Assembly: GCF_003049575.1 (NCBI RefSeq)
Contig: NZ_PYWI01000010.1
Coordinates: forward strand, 62,001 to 126,000
DNA: 64,000 bases
From: Lysinibacillus parviboronicapiens
GTDB taxonomy: Bacteria; Bacillota; Bacilli; Bacillales_A; Planococcaceae
Direction: 5' to 3'
Made by a program: the position numbers and the translations under genes
Shown here: positions 17,300 to 26,657 of the stretch, one piece after another
Position numbering within the stretch: position 1 is the first letter of the stretch
Layout: each line of letters begins with the position of its first letter
The notes under the pieces: model-generated
Database searches by the model: none
Seen by the model: only the letters and a program-made list of their open reading frames with translations
What the model was told of the DNA's origin: nothing

Positions 17300-18169
17300 T
17301 TATTTTTTCACGTAATAATCAATTTGCTGTGCCTTCATAAAACCAGATTTTTCATAAACAGAGAGCGCTTTTCTGTTTTCGATTTCAACATCTAGCATGA
17401 CATGCTTTGCTCCTATTTGGCTGGCATAATTCTTCGTGAATAACAATAAAGCTGTGCCAATGCCTTGCCCCTCATAATGTGGATGAACGGCCAATGCTGT
17501 TACCCATTGAACTTCGTTTTCTTCCGCTGTTGTCACCGTACCTACTACCTTACCATCTTTATGAGCTACCCATAATTTACGCCCACTTTTAGACGTATTA
17601 AAGGCAATAAGTTCTACCGATTCCTCTGGTAAATCACCAAAAGCCTCACTATAAATAGAAACCAGCTCCGCTTGCTCTCCAGCATACGCAGCAATAACAA
17701 CGTCATCTTGTAGCTCCACTGGTTCTGCCTTAGTTTCTAGTGTTGCTTCTGAAAAACTGTAGGTATAGCTACAGTTTTCAATAAACGTATGACCATAAGG
17801 TGAACCATCAATGACTAAAGCCAATTGACCTTCTGCACTCCGCTCTACTAGTCCAGCTTGTAAAACTTCTACTAAAGCTGTACCAATTCCCATTTTACGA
17901 TACGTTGGTAAAACAACTAACGACCACTCATACGTATATAGACCCATTAAATCAATCGCACTTGCTGCTCCGACTAATAAATCCTTGTCATCGTCGTACG
18001 CTAACACCATAAAACCTTTTGATTCAAAAGAGCCTGCTAACGGTATATTCATAATCGTTTCATATACTCGATAATCATGTATTGTTGCTTCTTCGCATAA
18101 TGCTCTTAATTCATTTAATGTTTCGCCGTCTAACGGAAAAGACACTGTCATCACTGAAATTTTCATCAT
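17300..18169 (-). CDS. Double GNAT-domain N-acetyltransferase
   Basis: A 289-residue protein with two GNAT folds. The N-terminal domain (about 1-140) has the acetyl-CoA loop variant R-K-M-G-I-G-T-A-L-V-E-V-L. The C-terminal domain (about 150-289) has the canonical Y-E-G-Q-G-I-G-T-A-L-L-L-F and ends with a family-typical N-R-K-A-L-S-V-Y-E-K-S-G-F. Both loops look able to bind acetyl-CoA. CGGAG lies close to the start; the first or second ATG (18169/18166) may be used. The acceptor substrate is unknown. It is monocistronic. Confidence 0.82.
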   Translation of the reverse strand: MMKISVMTVSFPLDGETLNELRALCEEATIHDYRVYETIMNIPLAGSFESKGFMVLAYDDDKDLLVGAASAIDLMGLYTYEWSLVVLPTYRKMGIGTALVEVLQAGLVERSAEGQLALVIDGSPYGHTFIENCSYTYSFSEATLETKAEPVELQDDVVIAAYAGEQAELVSIYSEAFGDLPEESVELIAFNTSKSGRKLWVAHKDGKVVGTVTTAEENEVQWVTALAVHPHYEGQGIGTALLLFTKNYASQIGAKHVMLDVEIENRKALSVYEKSGFMKAQQIDYYVKK

Positions 18170-18215
18170 TTACTCCGTTCTATTACCAGACTATTGCCCT
18201 ATTGTAGCAAGAAAG

Positions 18216-18262
18216 AAAATAAGCTGGCAACATTATTATGTGTGTTTACCAGCTTATTTTTA
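18216..18262. terminator. Terminator of the ABC exporter operon
   Basis: AAAATAAGCTGG and CCAGCTTATTTT form a perfect 12-bp stem around a loop of 21 bases, with T-rich flanks. Confidence 0.75.
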
Positions 18263-18456
18263 CCCCATACTTATAGGTGCTAAAACGCCCACCTCAAAAT
18301 AAAGCATAAAAACGTTTAAAAGAGAGGTTAGCACACACCAAATATGCGACGAATTGATGACCAACTTTATATGGCATAACAAGAACACAATTCACTATTA
18401 CAACACTAGCACTAGCTACACGTAGCCTTTTCCTACCTAAAAATTTCACTTTATGA

Positions 18457-20283
18457 TTATAAATGATGGGCAGACGATTCAAGCATTTGTGCATAAATCC
18501 CACCAGATGCAATTAACTTCTGTTGTGGCCCTGCCTCGACTAACTCACCCTTTTGCATTACAAGGACAATGTCAGCATTGTGCACTGTATTTAATCGATG
18601 GGCAATGACGAAGCTTGTACGCCCTTTCATCAACGTATCCAGCGCCTCTTGAATGGCTAGTTCTGTGACCGTATCAATGCTACTAGTTGCCTCATCCAGT
18701 AATAAGATCTTAGGATCCGCAATGAGGGCTCGGGCAATAGATAGTAGTTGCTTCTGCCCTTGAGAGATTTCACTTCCGTCCGCCGCTAGAAGCGTGTCAT
18801 AGCCATCTTTTAGCTTCATGATGAATTCGTGTGCGTTTGCACGTTGCGCTGCTTCTTCAATCTCTTCATCACTAGCATCTAATCGACCATAGCGAATATT
18901 TTCTCGCACCGTTGCTTCAAATAAAAAGGGATCCTGGAGCACAAAGGCCATTTGTGAGCGTAGTGCTCCGCGTTCAATTTGCTGCACATTTATACCATCA
19001 AATAATACCTCGCCCTTCGTTACTTCATAGAACCTAGCAATAAGCTGAAGAATCGTTGTTTTCCCCGCACCAGTTGCACCAACCAATGCAACTGTTTGAC
19101 CTGGCTTCACTTGAAAACTTACATTCTTTAATGTGTAGGCTTCTTCTGATTGTTCATATTTAAAATATACATGTTGGAAGGCTACATTTCCTTTAAGCAA
19201 GTGCTTTTGTGAGGTTGGAAATTCGACCTCCTGCTGTTCATCAAGTAAAGAAAATACACGTTCAGCCCCTGCAATCGCTGAAAGTACCGTATTGAACTGA
19301 TTGGCTAAATCATTTAATGGACGGGTAAACTGTCGTGCATACTCCGTGAAAATAACAATTACGCCAATGGTTACATGACCGTATAGTGCTAGTACCCCTC
19401 CAATTCCCGCAACAATTGTAAAGCTCATATTGTTTAAAAAATTCATGACCTTTGGGATATAACCTGAATATGTTTGTGCCCAAAAGCCTGTTCTCTTTAA
19501 ACGTAAACTTTTATCACGAAACTCTGCCTTAACACGTTCCTCCTGTGAAAACGCCTTAACAATTCGCTGCCCAGAAATGGTTTCTTCAATCATGCCATTA
19601 AGCGCCCCAATCGCTGCTTGTTGTTCTTTAAATAACGGCGCTGTACGACGTGTAATCCACCGCATCGCTATAAACATAATTGGAATAATTGTCATTGTTA
19701 GTACAGTTAAAAGAGGGCTCAGACTTAACATGATAACAAGTGTTCCTACGAGTGTTAGCACACTTGAAATGACTTGGATAAAGGAACTATTCAATGTTGA
19801 ACTAACTGCTTCTATATCATTTGTCACACGGCTCATTAATTCCCCATGCTGGCGGCGATCAAAGAACGACACCGGAAGACTTTGGAAATGGGCAAATACA
19901 CTTGTGCGTAGTCTGTAAATCGTTTGCTGAGCAATACCAATCATCCAATAGTTTTGTAAAAATAACGACACAGCTAACAGCACATAAATTCCAATTAGCC
20001 AGGCGATTCTACTCCCAAGTCCCGTAAGTTCCCCATGCATCACATATATATCTATCATTTTTCCGATTAAATATGGTCCTAGTAGTGCCAAAATTGAGCT
20101 TACAGTGACCAGCAAAAACACTATGATTAATAGAGCACGTTGTTCATCAACAATTTTCCATAACCGCCCAAGCGTACTTTTCCAGTCTGTTGCACGCGGA
20201 CCCTTCTTTTTCTTTACGACCTGTTTTAAATCCTCTTTCTTTAAAATCGGCTCATAGCCAAAAGGTTTTTGGAAAAATCCCAT
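18457..20283 (-). CDS. yfiC: ABC exporter half, YfiC-like (partner of the adjacent half)
   Basis: A 608-residue type IV ABC exporter half-transporter with a cytoplasmic N-terminal extension, six membrane helices (about residues 50-350) and an ATPase domain. Walker A is G-A-T-G-A-G-K-T-T, Walker B L-L-L-D-E-A-T-S-S-I-D with the catalytic Glu, and H-loop A-H-R-L. Its signature reads I-S-Q-G-Q instead of L-S-G-G-Q, typical of the degenerate site in heterodimers. It starts at the ATG overlapping the stop of the upstream half (TAATG), so translation is coupled. B. subtilis YfiC (604) and YfiB (573) have nearly the same sizes. The substrate is probably a drug or lipid-like compound. Confidence 0.88.
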   Translation of the reverse strand: MGFFQKPFGYEPILKKEDLKQVVKKKKGPRATDWKSTLGRLWKIVDEQRALLIIVFLLVTVSSILALLGPYLIGKMIDIYVMHGELTGLGSRIAWLIGIYVLLAVSLFLQNYWMIGIAQQTIYRLRTSVFAHFQSLPVSFFDRRQHGELMSRVTNDIEAVSSTLNSSFIQVISSVLTLVGTLVIMLSLSPLLTVLTMTIIPIMFIAMRWITRRTAPLFKEQQAAIGALNGMIEETISGQRIVKAFSQEERVKAEFRDKSLRLKRTGFWAQTYSGYIPKVMNFLNNMSFTIVAGIGGVLALYGHVTIGVIVIFTEYARQFTRPLNDLANQFNTVLSAIAGAERVFSLLDEQQEVEFPTSQKHLLKGNVAFQHVYFKYEQSEEAYTLKNVSFQVKPGQTVALVGATGAGKTTILQLIARFYEVTKGEVLFDGINVQQIERGALRSQMAFVLQDPFLFEATVRENIRYGRLDASDEEIEEAAQRANAHEFIMKLKDGYDTLLAADGSEISQGQKQLLSIARALIADPKILLLDEATSSIDTVTELAIQEALDTLMKGRTSFVIAHRLNTVHNADIVLVMQKGELVEAGPQQKLIASGGIYAQMLESSAHHL

Positions 20284-22004
20284 TATTCCTCCACCTCCTG
20301 TTGGGAGATTGCGATTTTTTTATATAAACGAGAAGATTGCAATAGCTCATCGTGTGTACCATATGCCACCACTTCACCTGCATCTATTAAAAGAATGTGG
20401 TCTGCCTCTTTAGCCGTACGAATTTTTTGTGTGACCACAAGCATTGTTGCCCTTTCATCGCTCAAAGCCTCCCACAAAGCCTGCTCCGTTTTCACATCAA
20501 GAGCACTTGTACTATCATCAAGCATTAATAAATGCCCTTTCCTTAGTAATGCCCTTGCAATGGACAATCGTTGCTTTTGGCCGCCAGATAAATTAACGCC
20601 CTTCTGCCCAACTCGTGTATCGTACCCATTTGGGAAGTCCTCTACAGAAGCATGAATTTGTGCTTGCATAGTAGCTTTCAGCACTTCGTCCATGCCAGCC
20701 TGTGCATCACCCCAACGAATGTTATCAGTAATGCTACCTGTAAATAACAATGATTGTTGCGGTACATAGCCTATGGTTTCTCGTAATTCTTGTAGCTCCC
20801 ATTGCTGCACATCTTTCCCTTCTACAGAAATCTGTCCCGACGCCACATCATAAAAACGAGGAATTAGTTGTAGTAACGTCGATTTACCAGCTCCTGTTGC
20901 TCCCATAATCGCTAACTTCTCACCAGACTTTACTTGAAAGCTGACATTGGACAGTACAGGTTTCTCTGCACCTGGATACGTAAAACTCACGTTTTCAAAT
21001 GCTAACTCACCAAAATTCGCCTTGTGAGGAGTTTCTTCAGACGTAGTAACAACCTCTACTTCATTTTCAACAGCCAGCACTTCTGCCATACGATCTGCCG
21101 AGGCTTTTGCACGAGCGTAAAAAATTATGATAAAGGCGAACATCGAAAATGAACCTGTCATACGCATTGCATAATTGACAATGGCTACGATATCTCCGAG
21201 TGGCGTTGTACCAGCAGCGATTTGCTTTGTACCAAACCATAGCACTGCAAGTAAACTCATATTCATGATGAATAATAGTACTGGCATAATATATTCCATC
21301 GTGCGTAAAGCCTTTACCGTGTCTATTTTTAGGTGTGATGCCACCTGTTCAAAGCGTGAGGCCTCATATGTACCACGTAAATAAGCTTTCACTAGGCGAA
21401 TAGCTTGTAGATTTTCCTGTAGTACACGATTTAATCGGTCCACACGCTTCTGTACGCGACCAAAATAAGACACACCCTTTGCAACCATAACAACAAGGAA
21501 CACAAAAATAATCGGTGCACCTATGACTAAAAAAAGGGCTAGCTGTGCATTCACGACAAAAGCCATGACGATACTACCAACTACTGCAAGTGGTGCACGA
21601 AGCATAATACGTAGACTCATAAAGAGCACTGTCTGTACCTGTGTCACATCATTTGTTAGCCGAGTAATCAAAGAGGCCGTTGAGAACTTTTGATAGGTAG
21701 CGAGTGTGAACGATTGAATTTTCTCAAACATTGCATTTCTTAAATCAAACGCGAAGCTTTGCGCGGTATGCGATGAAAAATAAGAATTAACTATCCCTGC
21801 TATAAAAGCTACGAAAGATAAAACGAGTAATACCGCTCCCCATTGCCATATCATTTCAGGATTTTGAGCTCGTACGCCTTCATCTATTACTTTGGCCATA
21901 ATGAGTGGCTGAACCAACTCCACAAATAATTCCAACAGCATTAAACATAAAGCAAACATTGCAGTCCATTTATATGGTTTTATATACGAAAAAATTTCTC
22001 TCAC
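20283..22004 (-). CDS. yfiB: ABC exporter half, YfiB-like, with non-catalytic Walker B
   Basis: A 573-residue half-transporter with six membrane helices (about 15-310) followed by an ATPase domain. Walker A is G-A-T-G-A-G-K-S-T and the signature L-S-G-G-Q is intact. Walker B reads L-L-M-L-D-D-S-T-S-A-L-D, so the catalytic Glu is replaced by Asp, and the H-loop His is replaced (V-T-Q-K). These changes place it as the half that lacks a working catalytic site, complementary to the defective signature of its partner. The start is GTG at 22004, with AAAGGGGTG seven bases upstream. It is first in the two-gene operon. Confidence 0.88.
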   Translation of the reverse strand: MREIFSYIKPYKWTAMFALCLMLLELFVELVQPLIMAKVIDEGVRAQNPEMIWQWGAVLLVLSFVAFIAGIVNSYFSSHTAQSFAFDLRNAMFEKIQSFTLATYQKFSTASLITRLTNDVTQVQTVLFMSLRIMLRAPLAVVGSIVMAFVVNAQLALFLVIGAPIIFVFLVVMVAKGVSYFGRVQKRVDRLNRVLQENLQAIRLVKAYLRGTYEASRFEQVASHLKIDTVKALRTMEYIMPVLLFIMNMSLLAVLWFGTKQIAAGTTPLGDIVAIVNYAMRMTGSFSMFAFIIIFYARAKASADRMAEVLAVENEVEVVTTSEETPHKANFGELAFENVSFTYPGAEKPVLSNVSFQVKSGEKLAIMGATGAGKSTLLQLIPRFYDVASGQISVEGKDVQQWELQELRETIGYVPQQSLLFTGSITDNIRWGDAQAGMDEVLKATMQAQIHASVEDFPNGYDTRVGQKGVNLSGGQKQRLSIARALLRKGHLLMLDDSTSALDVKTEQALWEALSDERATMLVVTQKIRTAKEADHILLIDAGEVVAYGTHDELLQSSRLYKKIAISQQEVEE

Positions 22005-22080
22005 ATTTGTTCACCCCTTTTTTGAGAAGAAACATCTTTACATCTTAATATAGTTCTTATTACTCTTCATTATAGTATTT

Positions 22081-22974
22081 TTATGCTTTTTCACCTGCGA
22101 TAGAAAGCCAAGTTACACAAACAAGCATAACAAAAACACCCATTAATTGCCAAAAACCCAATGATGTACCAAACATAATTACAGAAATAACCATGGCCGT
22201 TAACGGTTCCATACTAGATAAGATGCTTGTCTCTACCGCTGATATGTATTTCATGCTACTCAAAAATAAGATAAAGGCTATTGTGCCAAAGACAATTAGT
22301 GCAAGCATTAGACCTACAACCTTCAAATCCATAAAAACAAGCCACTGATTCGATTGCCAAATGCGACTGATTATGCCTAACGTTAGACCACCAATTAGCA
22401 TTCCCCAGCCTACAACAAGCAGTACACTCCATTCTTTCATGAGACGTGCTGGATACAGCGTGTAGAAGGCAAAAGTTAAACCTACTGCCACTCCCCATAT
22501 TAAGGCTTTATTACTAACTAGCAAAGCATCAAAAGAAGCGTTCGTTAGTAATAAAAATAACCCTGCTAGTGTACCAATAATCCCTAACACTTGATATTTA
22601 GGTGGCCATTTCTTTAAACTAAGAGAGACATAAGCTACAACAAAGATTGGTGCTAAAAATTGTAGTAAAGTAGCTAGTACTGCATTGCTTTCATTGATTG
22701 CTGCTACGAAGGCATATTGTACACCCAACATCCCTGCTACACCAAAGATGATAAGCTGTTTACTCCATATTTTTTGTTGCCATATCCCAAAGATATTTTT
22801 CCCCGTTAACACTAAGTATATGAGTAATACAATACCCGCAATTGACAAACGAATTGTTAACATAAAGGAAACTGTCAATGGTGTATGATTGAGTAACCAT
22901 TCCATTAAAGGGCCTGTTGCACCCCACAACATCGCACCCGAGATAATAAAAATCAAACCTTTTAATCGTTCCAT
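22081..22974 (-). CDS. EamA/DMT superfamily transporter
   Basis: A 297-residue membrane protein with ten hydrophobic helices arranged as two EamA repeats (about residues 5-140 and 155-295). It starts with the family-typical G-A-M-L-W-G-A-T-G-P segment and has a P-L-T-A-M-V-I-S segment near the end of the second repeat. DMT transporters export amino acids, metabolites or drugs, and substrates cannot be read from sequence. AGGAAGCGGGAT precedes the ATG. It lies upstream of the ABC exporter operon with a 76-base gap, so co-transcription is possible. Confidence 0.82.
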   Translation of the reverse strand: MERLKGLIFIISGAMLWGATGPLMEWLLNHTPLTVSFMLTIRLSIAGIVLLIYLVLTGKNIFGIWQQKIWSKQLIIFGVAGMLGVQYAFVAAINESNAVLATLLQFLAPIFVVAYVSLSLKKWPPKYQVLGIIGTLAGLFLLLTNASFDALLVSNKALIWGVAVGLTFAFYTLYPARLMKEWSVLLVVGWGMLIGGLTLGIISRIWQSNQWLVFMDLKVVGLMLALIVFGTIAFILFLSSMKYISAVETSILSSMEPLTAMVISVIMFGTSLGFWQLMGVFVMLVCVTWLSIAGEKA

Positions 22975-23160
22975 CCCAATCCCGCTTCCTATATACGTAC
23001 TAAAATTTGTTGTTTTTCTTCAAAACTTTTCTTATATTTTGTTAGTAAAGTCCTATTTTTTTCTCTATCAAATATTTACAAATATATTCATAATGACTAA
23101 TTCCCGATAATTCTCTATAATAATAGTATATATTGATTACCCAAGGAGATTGAATAAATC

Positions 23161-25182
23161 ATGAGTCAAATCCATAAATCATTTTCGATTGATGAACATT
23201 ATTTAAATTCACTTCCTTTTCCTGCATTTGTCATAAACCAAGACGGACAAGCTTCTATTTGGGGAAAGAATGCTGAACAGCTATTTGGTTTTTCTGCTAC
23301 TGATATTAAAGGACATACTACTTCATTCATACATGAAAATCTACTACGTCAGCTTTCATTAGAGACGTTCAAATCAATACTTCAAAGTGAGGATAGTACG
23401 TATTTAGATAAGATTCAAGTGTATACAAGTGCTAATGAAGAAATTACTACGGCATTGTTAGCTAAACCGTTTATCGAACAAGGTGAACACCTTATCCTTA
23501 TTATGTTGATGTTACCTGAATTAATGATTAATTCCGTATCTAATAGTCGAACTTTTACTGACTTAAAACATGGTTTAGACTCAACTTTCATGACTGTGAC
23601 ACTTGACCAAGACGGGTTTATTTTAGAATGTAATGCTGAATTTCTAAAAACAAGTCAATGGACACCAAAGCGCGTTATCGGTAAAACATTTTGGCAACTG
23701 TTCCCTGATAATGATGTAAGTGAAAAAATCACCAATAACATCTGGCGCAATTTAAACAATTGCAATACATGGCAAGGTGAAGTCGAAAAAGTTACAAAAA
23801 CTGGCCAATCATATTGGGTACTGTTAACAGCTATCCCAACGTTTAATCTAGAAACCAATGAACAACAGTTTATTTTAATTGAAAAAGATATTACGAAATC
23901 AAAAACAATTCAGCATCAGCTTGAAAAAATTGCCTATATTGATACCGAGACAGGTCTAATGAATGCCCATCGTCTTGAAAAAGTGATTGCTAGCATGATT
24001 GAAGAAGATAGACATTTCTCATTTGTATATTTAAGCATCGATAAATTTTACACATTAAAAGAGTTACATGATCAACAAATTAATCAGAGTCTGATTATTG
24101 AATTTACAAATCGTATAAAAATGTATTTCCAAGACAGTGCAATGGCACGTATCAATGAAAATGATTTTGTTGTCATAACACCTTTAAGTGAATGGTTTAT
24201 TCAAGGCTTCTTATCTTACTTACAACAGCACCCAATATACAGTAGTAATATCGCTGTGCCTATTTCCATTAGCGGTGGCATTACACGCTTCCCTGAAGAT
24301 CAAACAACCTTCTCTCAATTGATGAAGGCATCGATTGCTACTATTACATCGGTACGTGAAGCAGGTGGCGATAAAATTGTGTCACTATCGAAAGCAACAC
24401 ATAAAGCTTTAAATCGTAAAGCTTTAATAGAAAAACGTTTACTTCAAGCGCTTGATCAAAAGAACCTTAAGGTACTTTATCAGCCACAAGTTGATGTTTA
24501 CACGGGGAAAATTACAGTCGTAGAAGCACTAGTGCGCTGGGAAGATGAGGTAATGGGGGTTGTTTCACCAGATGAATTGATTCCAATTGCTGAGGAAACA
24601 GGACTCATTAACAATATTGGTTCATTTATGTTAGAAAGAGCTTGTGAGCAGGCATTAATTTGGAAGAAGGCTGGTCTGCATTTAAAAGTAGCCATCAACT
24701 CTTCAGTACGTGAATTCCGTGATAAAAACATGGCCAAATCAGTACTTGATATGCTAGCAAAAACAGGTTGTCCAGCTAGCCTTATTCAAATTGAAATTAC
24801 AGAGAAGTTTGCTTTAGAGGCAGAAGCAGCAACCTTTATTACGCAGCAAATGCGTAAACTTGAAAACGAAGGTATCGTTTTCGTATTAGATGATTTCGGT
24901 ACTGGCTATGGTTCATTCCGCTATATGCAGATTTTGCCAATAGATACATTAAAAATTGATCAAACATTTACAAATTCACTATTAAAATCTGAAAAAACAC
25001 AAAAGCTAATGCATGGCATGGTGCAATTAGGCAAATCAATGGAACTTAAAGTGGTTGCTGAAGGCGTGGAAACCGCTGAACAAGCAGACCTTTTAATGAC
25101 ATATGGCTGTGATGCTATTCAAGGTTATTATATTAGTAAGCCTGTTACACCAGAAGAAATTGAGACATTACTTGTAAAATAA
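23161..25182 (+). CDS. PAS-PAS-GGDEF-EAL protein, probable cyclic di-GMP phosphodiesterase
   Basis: A 673-residue cytoplasmic protein. Two PAS domains cover about residues 10-120 and 135-260. A GGDEF domain (about 265-420) has A-R-I-N-E-N-D-F in place of the catalytic G-G-D-E-F loop, so cyclase activity is lost. The EAL domain (about 430-670) keeps V-E-A-L-V-R-W, the I-E-I-T-E metal Glu, L-D-D-F-G-T-G-Y-G-S, K-I-D and A-E-G-V-E-T, so hydrolysis of c-di-GMP to pGpG is expected. No membrane segment is present. AAGGAG lies before the ATG and a terminator follows. The PAS domains likely sense a small ligand or redox state. Confidence 0.9.
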   Translation: MSQIHKSFSIDEHYLNSLPFPAFVINQDGQASIWGKNAEQLFGFSATDIKGHTTSFIHENLLRQLSLETFKSILQSEDSTYLDKIQVYTSANEEITTALLAKPFIEQGEHLILIMLMLPELMINSVSNSRTFTDLKHGLDSTFMTVTLDQDGFILECNAEFLKTSQWTPKRVIGKTFWQLFPDNDVSEKITNNIWRNLNNCNTWQGEVEKVTKTGQSYWVLLTAIPTFNLETNEQQFILIEKDITKSKTIQHQLEKIAYIDTETGLMNAHRLEKVIASMIEEDRHFSFVYLSIDKFYTLKELHDQQINQSLIIEFTNRIKMYFQDSAMARINENDFVVITPLSEWFIQGFLSYLQQHPIYSSNIAVPISISGGITRFPEDQTTFSQLMKASIATITSVREAGGDKIVSLSKATHKALNRKALIEKRLLQALDQKNLKVLYQPQVDVYTGKITVVEALVRWEDEVMGVVSPDELIPIAEETGLINNIGSFMLERACEQALIWKKAGLHLKVAINSSVREFRDKNMAKSVLDMLAKTGCPASLIQIEITEKFALEAEAATFITQQMRKLENEGIVFVLDDFGTGYGSFRYMQILPIDTLKIDQTFTNSLLKSEKTQKLMHGMVQLGKSMELKVVAEGVETAEQADLLMTYGCDAIQGYYISKPVTPEEIETLLVK

Positions 25183-25190
25183 TAGTATGT

Positions 25191-25222
25191 AGGCTGTCCA
25201 AGTATTGGACAGCCTTTTAGTT
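25191..25222. terminator. Terminator after the EAL gene
   Basis: AGGCTGTCC and GGACAGCCT form a 9-bp stem with a seven-base loop followed by TTTAGTTT. Confidence 0.85.
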
Positions 25223-25238
25223 TAAACATTTAGCAGTT

Positions 25239-25706
25239 TTATCTTTTGTATACTTTTCTTATTTTCATTTTACTCGTATATATTCCACGGAATATGAGTT
25301 GCATGAATACTTCCGCAAATACCAGCCCCATAACAATTGCCCCGGTAATTAAAAACGCCTTTAAACCATATTGCAAGCCTTGTAAATAATCATCTTCCAC
25401 AACATTCCGCATCGCATTGTATGCCATCCCCCCCGGCACAAGCGGAATAATACCAGCCACAATAAAGATGATCATTGGCATTTTAAAGCGCCGTGCATAC
25501 AAGTGTGCGACAATGGCAACTACAAACGAACCAAAGAAAGATGCATTTACTACATCCATTCCGTACTCTGTTAATACATAATAAATAAGCCAGCCTACTA
25601 CACCAACAAAACCACAGTGAAACAGTGTTTTCCGAGGTACATTAAAAATAACCGCAATACCTGCTGTTGCAAAAAAACTGACGATTAATTGTACGATTAT
25701 ATCCAA
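25239..25706 (-). CDS. Threonine/serine exporter small subunit (ThrE_2/YjjB type)
   Basis: A 155-residue membrane protein with about five helices. The P-R-K-T-L-F-H-C-G segment and I-I-P-L-V-P-G-G-M-A-Y motif are typical of the C-terminal half of ThrE, which is separate in many Firmicutes. It starts 12 bases after the gene for the larger partner and is surely co-transcribed with it. Together they resemble E. coli YjjB/YjjP, reported for export of small organic acids, and corynebacterial ThrE for threonine and serine. The true substrate here is open. Confidence 0.85.
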   Translation of the reverse strand: MDIIVQLIVSFFATAGIAVIFNVPRKTLFHCGFVGVVGWLIYYVLTEYGMDVVNASFFGSFVVAIVAHLYARRFKMPMIIFIVAGIIPLVPGGMAYNAMRNVVEDDYLQGLQYGLKAFLITGAIVMGLVFAEVFMQLIFRGIYTSKMKIRKVYKR

Positions 25707-25718
25707 ATCATCCGCCTC

Positions 25719-26471
25719 CTAAAATGATAGGATGACGGCAATAGCTGCACCGATTGCAAATGCTGTTAAAAACGCCTCTGCTCCCTTTGCCATCCCTGAC
25801 ATAAAATGACCTGCCATTAAATCCCTCACCGCATTAGTAATTAAAATACCTGGTACAAGTGGCATGACCGAACTAATAATAATCTTGTCTATTTCCGCAC
25901 CATATCCAGATTTTACGGCAAAAAAAGCAATCAGACCAATTATTAACGAAGCAGTGAATTCTGAGAAAAATTTCACCTTCGTTAAATAATTCATCCACAC
26001 CAGTACAAGGAATCCGAGCCCCCCCGCTATAAACGCAGCAGGAAAATCCGACCATCCTCCTTTAAACATTATAAGAAAACAACCACTCGCCAGAGCAGCT
26101 GATAAAACTTGCATATAAATTGGTAAAAAATAATTTGTTTTTTGTATCGACTTTAACTCGTCATGAGCCTCATCTAATGTTATTATGTGAGATGTGAGTC
26201 TACGAGATACTGAATTTACCAAGGCAATTTTTTGTAAATCTGTAACTCTACTGGAAATCGAAGTGATTCTCGTCGGCTGTGTCTTACCTAACGAAAAAAT
26301 GATTCCCGTAGGTGTAGCATAACATTGAGCATCAAGCATATTTTGAGATTGTGCCATACGCAGCATCGTATCTTCCACACGGTATGTTTCTGCCCCACTT
26401 TCAATCATAATACGACCTGCAAGTAGCAAGCAGTCAATTGTTAACTCATTATCGGCTTCTTGTAATATCAT
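25719..26471 (-). CDS. Threonine/serine exporter large subunit (ThrE_1/YjjP type)
   Basis: A 250-residue protein. The soluble N-terminal part (about 1-115) has the family motif G-A-E-T-Y-R-V-E-D-T-M and P-T-G-I-I-F-S. Five membrane helices follow, with S-S-V-M-P-L-V-P-G-I-L-I-T-N-A-V-R-D near residue 205, which mirrors the P-L-V-P-G motif of the small subunit. The ATG has AGGAGG upstream within about fifteen bases. It is the first gene of a two-gene operon and is divergent from the deacetylase gene. Confidence 0.85.
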   Translation of the reverse strand: MILQEADNELTIDCLLLAGRIMIESGAETYRVEDTMLRMAQSQNMLDAQCYATPTGIIFSLGKTQPTRITSISSRVTDLQKIALVNSVSRRLTSHIITLDEAHDELKSIQKTNYFLPIYMQVLSAALASGCFLIMFKGGWSDFPAAFIAGGLGFLVLVWMNYLTKVKFFSEFTASLIIGLIAFFAVKSGYGAEIDKIIISSVMPLVPGILITNAVRDLMAGHFMSGMAKGAEAFLTAFAIGAAIAVILSF

Positions 26472-26657
26472 TACAGTTATCTACCTCCTTCAAAAGGTTC
26501 CTTGCCAATAGTAAATAGTATCGAACTGCAAATAAAAACTCAACCGTAAATCTTCAACATTTTTTTACATAATTCGTAGATTCATATAACTTTTCCGATG
26601 CTTCACACGTCTGATTGTATAGATAAATAATTTACAGAGGGGAGCGTATCCACCAAG

